A stretch of DNA of 9,323 nucleotides, from contig CABUCP010000083.1 in assembly GCA_902490055.1 (NCBI GenBank), forward strand, positions 1 to 9,323, read 5' to 3'. Under the pieces are notes generated by a model. That model was not told where the DNA came from. It was given only the letters and a program-made list of their open reading frames with translations, and made no database searches. Position 1 is the first letter of the stretch; the number at the start of each line of letters is the position of its first letter. Origin of the DNA: an uncultured Klebsiella sp. (GTDB lineage Bacteria > Pseudomonadota > Gammaproteobacteria > Enterobacterales > Enterobacteriaceae). Position numbers and translations under genes: made by a program. Shown piece after piece: positions 6,779 to 9,323 of the stretch.

Positions 6779-7341
6779 ATTGATTGCCCTTTGGCCTCAT
6801 CAAGCTTGCCCTGCGCCAATAGTAACAAATCGCAGACTTCGCGTACCGCGCCGCGTCCGCCGTTAATGCGGGTGGTATAGTTTGCCCGCGGCAGCAGCAA
6901 AGGGTGCGCATCGGCGACCGCGACGCTTAAACCGACTTCCGCCATCACCGGCCAGTCGATCAGATCGTCGCCGATATAAGCCACTTCATCCGGGCGAACC
7001 GCCAGTTTGCTTAATAATTCGCGAAACGCCAACAGCTTATCGGATTGGCCCTGGTACAGATGCGTAATACCCAGCGTCTGGCAACGGTCTTCTACCAGTT
7101 TAGCTTTTCGCCCGGTAATAATCGCCACTTCAATATCGGAAGTCAGCGCGCAGCGGATCCCGTAGCCATCGCGGACGTTAAACGCTTTTAGCTCTTCGCC
7201 GTTGTTGCCCATGTAGATAAGGCCGTCGGACAATACGCCGTCAACGTCGAGGATCAGTAACCGGATCTTCGCCGCGCGGTCGATAAATTCCTGGCTTACC
7301 GGCCCATAGCAGGTTGCGACCTGGGCATCAGCATTATTCAT
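6775..7341 (-). CDS. kdsC: Kdo-8-phosphate phosphatase KdsC
   Basis: KdsC removes phosphate from 3-deoxy-D-manno-octulosonate 8-phosphate, giving Kdo for the LPS inner core. It is a cytosolic C0-type HAD phosphatase that works as a tetramer. The 188-residue length is identical to E. coli. HAD motifs are intact: motif I LDVDGVLSDG (31-40) with nucleophile Asp32 and acid/base Asp34, motif II Thr76 in ITGRK, motif III Lys102, and motif IV GDDLIDWP (124-131) with Asp125 and Asp126. The C-terminal GGRGAVREVCDLLL segment (161-174) is the tail that reaches into the neighbouring subunit's active site in the family. AAGGA about 8 nt before the ATG serves as ribosome binding site. kdsD ends 14 bp upstream, and the stop overlaps the lptC start. 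Confidence 0.97.
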   Translation of the reverse strand: MNNADAQVATCYGPVSQEFIDRAAKIRLLILDVDGVLSDGLIYMGNNGEELKAFNVRDGYGIRCALTSDIEVAIITGRKAKLVEDRCQTLGITHLYQGQSDKLLAFRELLSKLAVRPDEVAYIGDDLIDWPVMAEVGLSVAVADAHPLLLPRANYTTRINGGRGAVREVCDLLLLAQGKLDEAKGQSI

Positions 7342-7355
7342 TATTTTATCCTTAC

Positions 7356-8342
7356 TTACACTACGCCAGCGCGCAGGAGATCGTGCATATGTACCACACC
7401 TAGCAGCCGGTCGCCATCGGCAACCAGCACGCAGGTGATATGGCGGGACTGCATCAGGTTCAGCGCGTCCACCGCCAGCATGCCCGGGCGAATGCGGATC
7501 CCGCCCGGGGTCATGACTTCGGCGATGCTGGCGTTGCGCATATCGACACCGGTATCGAAGACGCGGCGCAGATCGCCATCGGTGAAGATGCCGATAATGT
7601 TCATCTCGTCATCGCAGATGGCCGTCATGCCCAAATTTTTACGCGTGATTTCCAGCAGCGCATCGCGCAGGGTGGCCTGCAGGCTGACGTGCGGGATCTC
7701 ATCGCCGGTATGCATAATATCATTGACCCGCAGCAGCAGCTTACGACCGAGTGCGCCGCCGGGGTGCGACAGGGCAAAATCTTCAGCGGTAAAGCCGCGG
7801 GCTTCGAGCAGCGCTACGGCGAGGGCGTCGCCCATGACCAGCGCCGCGGTGGTGCTGGAGGTCGGCGCCAGCCCCAGCGGGCAGGCCTCTTTCGGGACTT
7901 TCACGCACAGATGGATATCGGCGGCGCGCGCCATGCTGCTGTCAGGGCGGCTGGTAACGCAGATAAGCGGTACCTGTTGGCGTTTAAGTACCGGGATAAG
8001 CGCCAGTATTTCGTTTGATTCGCCGGAGTTCGACAGCGCGATGACCACATCCTGCGGCGTGACCATCCCCAGATCGCCATGGGCGGCTTCGCCGGGGTGA
8101 ACAAAGAAAGAAGAGGTTCCGGTACTGGCGAAGGTCGCTGCCATTTTGCGCCCGATATGCCCGGATTTGCCCATTCCCATCACCACGACTTTACCGCCGC
8201 AGCGGAAAATCGTCTCGCAGGCGCGGGTGAAGTCTTCATTAATATACTGATCGAGCTGGGCCAGACCTTCACGTTCAATTTCCAGAACCTGACGTCCTGC
8301 CTGTTGAAAGTCAAAATCCGCTGGCAAATCTATTTGCGACAT
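7356..8342 (-). CDS. kdsD: D-arabinose 5-phosphate isomerase KdsD
   Basis: KdsD interconverts ribulose 5-phosphate and arabinose 5-phosphate, the first step towards Kdo. Starting at the ATG at 8342 gives 328 residues, the E. coli length, beginning MSQIDLPADFDFQQAG. An N-terminal sugar isomerase (SIS) domain (about 35-170) is followed by two CBS domains (about 205-328). The catalytic residues known from E. coli, Lys59, Glu111, Glu152 and His193, are all present at the same positions. An in-frame ATG at 8360 would add six residues and overlap the yrbG stop as ATGA, but it has no ribosome binding site, whereas the ATG at 8342 has GGGA 8 nt upstream. kdsC, acting two steps later, lies 14 bp downstream. 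Confidence 0.96.
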   Translation of the reverse strand: MSQIDLPADFDFQQAGRQVLEIEREGLAQLDQYINEDFTRACETIFRCGGKVVVMGMGKSGHIGRKMAATFASTGTSSFFVHPGEAAHGDLGMVTPQDVVIALSNSGESNEILALIPVLKRQQVPLICVTSRPDSSMARAADIHLCVKVPKEACPLGLAPTSSTTAALVMGDALAVALLEARGFTAEDFALSHPGGALGRKLLLRVNDIMHTGDEIPHVSLQATLRDALLEITRKNLGMTAICDDEMNIIGIFTDGDLRRVFDTGVDMRNASIAEVMTPGGIRIRPGMLAVDALNLMQSRHITCVLVADGDRLLGVVHMHDLLRAGVV

Positions 8343-8356
8343 GATGTTATCCCGAT

Positions 8357-9323
8357 TCATTCAACGAAGAACGGCGCTGAACAGTACAGCACCGCTAACC
8401 AAACCACAAAGCCGCCGACCAGCAGGGCGCCCGCTACGCGCCCCGGCTGCCGTTTACGCCGCCAGCACAGCAGGGCGAAAATCGCGCTGACCAGTAACAT
8501 GACGCTGTAGTCGCGAGTAAAGGCTTCAGCAGGGAAGGCGCCCGGCGCGATCAGCGCCGGCAGCCCGAGTACCAGTACGAGGTTAAGGATATTGGCGCCA
8601 ATAATATTCCCTATGGCGATATCGTCTTCCCCTTTGCGCGTGCCGGCGATGGCGGTCGCCAGTTCCGGCAGGCTGGTACCGATGGCAATGACCGTTAAGC
8701 CGACCGTCAGTTCGCTTATCGCGAAGTAGTTCGCCAGCACCGTGGCGTTATCGACCACCATACGGGTGGCCATCGGCATGACGATCATCGCGACGCCGAG
8801 CCACAGCAGGGCGACGGGGAGCGAGCCGCCGCGCGGTAGCTCCGCCAGCTGTTCCCGGGTCAGGCTATCGCTGCCCTGACGTTCCGCGAGGCGGGCTATT
8901 TTAATGGTAAACACCAGCCACAGTATGGCTAACGCCAATAAAAACAGGCCATCCAGACGCGATAGTTGACCATCGTAGAGCACAAAGCCCGCCAGCAAGC
9001 TGACCAGCAACATTAGCGGTAATTCGCGGCGCAGGATATCAGAATGCACGGTAAATGGATGGAGCAGGGCGGCAAGACCGAGAATTAATAAAATATTGGT
9101 AATGTTGGATCCCAGCGCCGTACCGATCGCCAGATCGGTTTGTCCGTGCAGGGAAGCGGCAGCGGAAACGATAATCTCCGGTAAGCTGGTGCCGATACTG
9201 ACGACCGTCATGCCGATGATAAGCGGCGGGATCCCCATCATGCGGCACAGTATTGAAGCGGCATATACCAAGCGATCGGCGCTGTAAACCACCAGCAATA
9301 AACCAATTATTAACAGAGCCGTT
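8357..9323 (-). CDS. yrbG: YrbG, Ca2+/Na+ exchanger family inner-membrane protein (5' end cut)
   Basis: YrbG belongs to the cation/Ca2+ exchanger superfamily and is a polytopic inner-membrane protein. The E. coli homologue is not essential and its physiological ion and role are not established. The reading frame runs off the right edge. The TTG at 9298 is not the real start, because the frame stays open and continues upstream as TALLIIG, matching residues 5-11 of the E. coli protein, so only about four N-terminal residues are missing from 325. The two internally repeated exchanger motifs are visible (full-protein numbering): GTSLPE at 48-53 with GSNITN at 75-80, and GTSLPE at 219-224 with GANILN at 246-251. 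A cytosolic polar segment separates the halves. The stop lies 15 bp before the chosen kdsD start. Confidence 0.93.
   Translation of the reverse strand, partial: TALLIIGLLLVVYSADRLVYAASILCRMMGIPPLIIGMTVVSIGTSLPEIIVSAAASLHGQTDLAIGTALGSNITNILLILGLAALLHPFTVHSDILRRELPLMLLVSLLAGFVLYDGQLSRLDGLFLLALAILWLVFTIKIARLAERQGSDSLTREQLAELPRGGSLPVALLWLGVAMIVMPMATRMVVDNATVLANYFAISELTVGLTVIAIGTSLPELATAIAGTRKGEDDIAIGNIIGANILNLVLVLGLPALIAPGAFPAEAFTRDYSVMLLVSAIFALLCWRRKRQPGRVAGALLVGGFVVWLAVLYCSAPFFVE

Noticed and set aside
7435..8100. 221-codon open frame on the plus strand opposite kdsD
   Set aside because: It is a low-complexity Ser/Arg/Ala-rich translation antisense to kdsD, whose catalytic residues are intact; typical shadow frame.
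9296..9298. TTG at 9298 as the yrbG start
   Set aside because: The frame is open to the window edge and the extra codons match the E. coli N-terminus, so the gene is cut by the window rather than starting here.
1..9323. Mobile element, CRISPR array, tRNA or defence system
   Set aside because: No transposase, integrase, direct-repeat array, tRNA-like cloverleaf or foreign-looking gene is present; every stretch above 60 bp is accounted for by conserved core genes.

Overview
This window is an ordinary, gene-dense piece of an enterobacterial chromosome. It carries the conserved block running from yrbG through the Lpt and rpoN genes to mtgA and elbB. All twelve genes are recognisable at full or near-full family length and closely resemble their E. 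coli K-12 counterparts, with scattered substitutions. The GC-rich third positions and the sequence style suggest a Klebsiella/Raoultella/Enterobacter-type member of the Enterobacteriaceae. The genus cannot be fixed by eye.

Layout, plus strand: a 52-bp AT-rich leader (1-52) is followed by elbB (53-706) and mtgA (703-1428), which share an ATGA stop/start overlap. All other genes are on the minus strand and converge on mtgA. In their transcription order, from the right edge leftward, they are: yrbG (5' end cut by the window edge), kdsD, kdsC, lptC, lptA, lptB, rpoN, hpf, ptsN, rapZ, ptsO. Gaps are very short or negative throughout, the longest being 58 bp, so the minus-strand genes look like one long operon probably served by several internal promoters.

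Functionally, kdsD and kdsC supply Kdo for the LPS inner core. LptC, LptA and LptB carry finished LPS from the inner membrane across the periplasm. YrbG is a cation/Ca2+ exchanger-type membrane protein of unclear physiological role. rpoN encodes sigma-54. hpf makes a ribosome hibernation factor. ptsN and ptsO are the EIIA(Ntr) and NPr parts of the nitrogen-related phosphotransferase system. RapZ is the RNA adaptor controlling GlmS (amino sugar synthesis) through GlmZ/GlmY. The block therefore joins envelope precursor supply and LPS transport to nitrogen and envelope regulation. mtgA on the opposite strand adds a peptidoglycan glycosyltransferase.

I found no mobile element, CRISPR array, tRNA or rRNA gene, phage gene, frameshift or gene of unknown family, and no undescribed system. 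What remains worth a second look is small: structured intergenic segments between hpf and ptsN and between ptsN and rapZ, a hairpin holding the elbB ribosome binding site, a sigma-E-like promoter inside lptC just before lptA, start-codon questions for rpoN, lptA, kdsD and ptsN, and a 21-bp convergent junction with no visible terminator.
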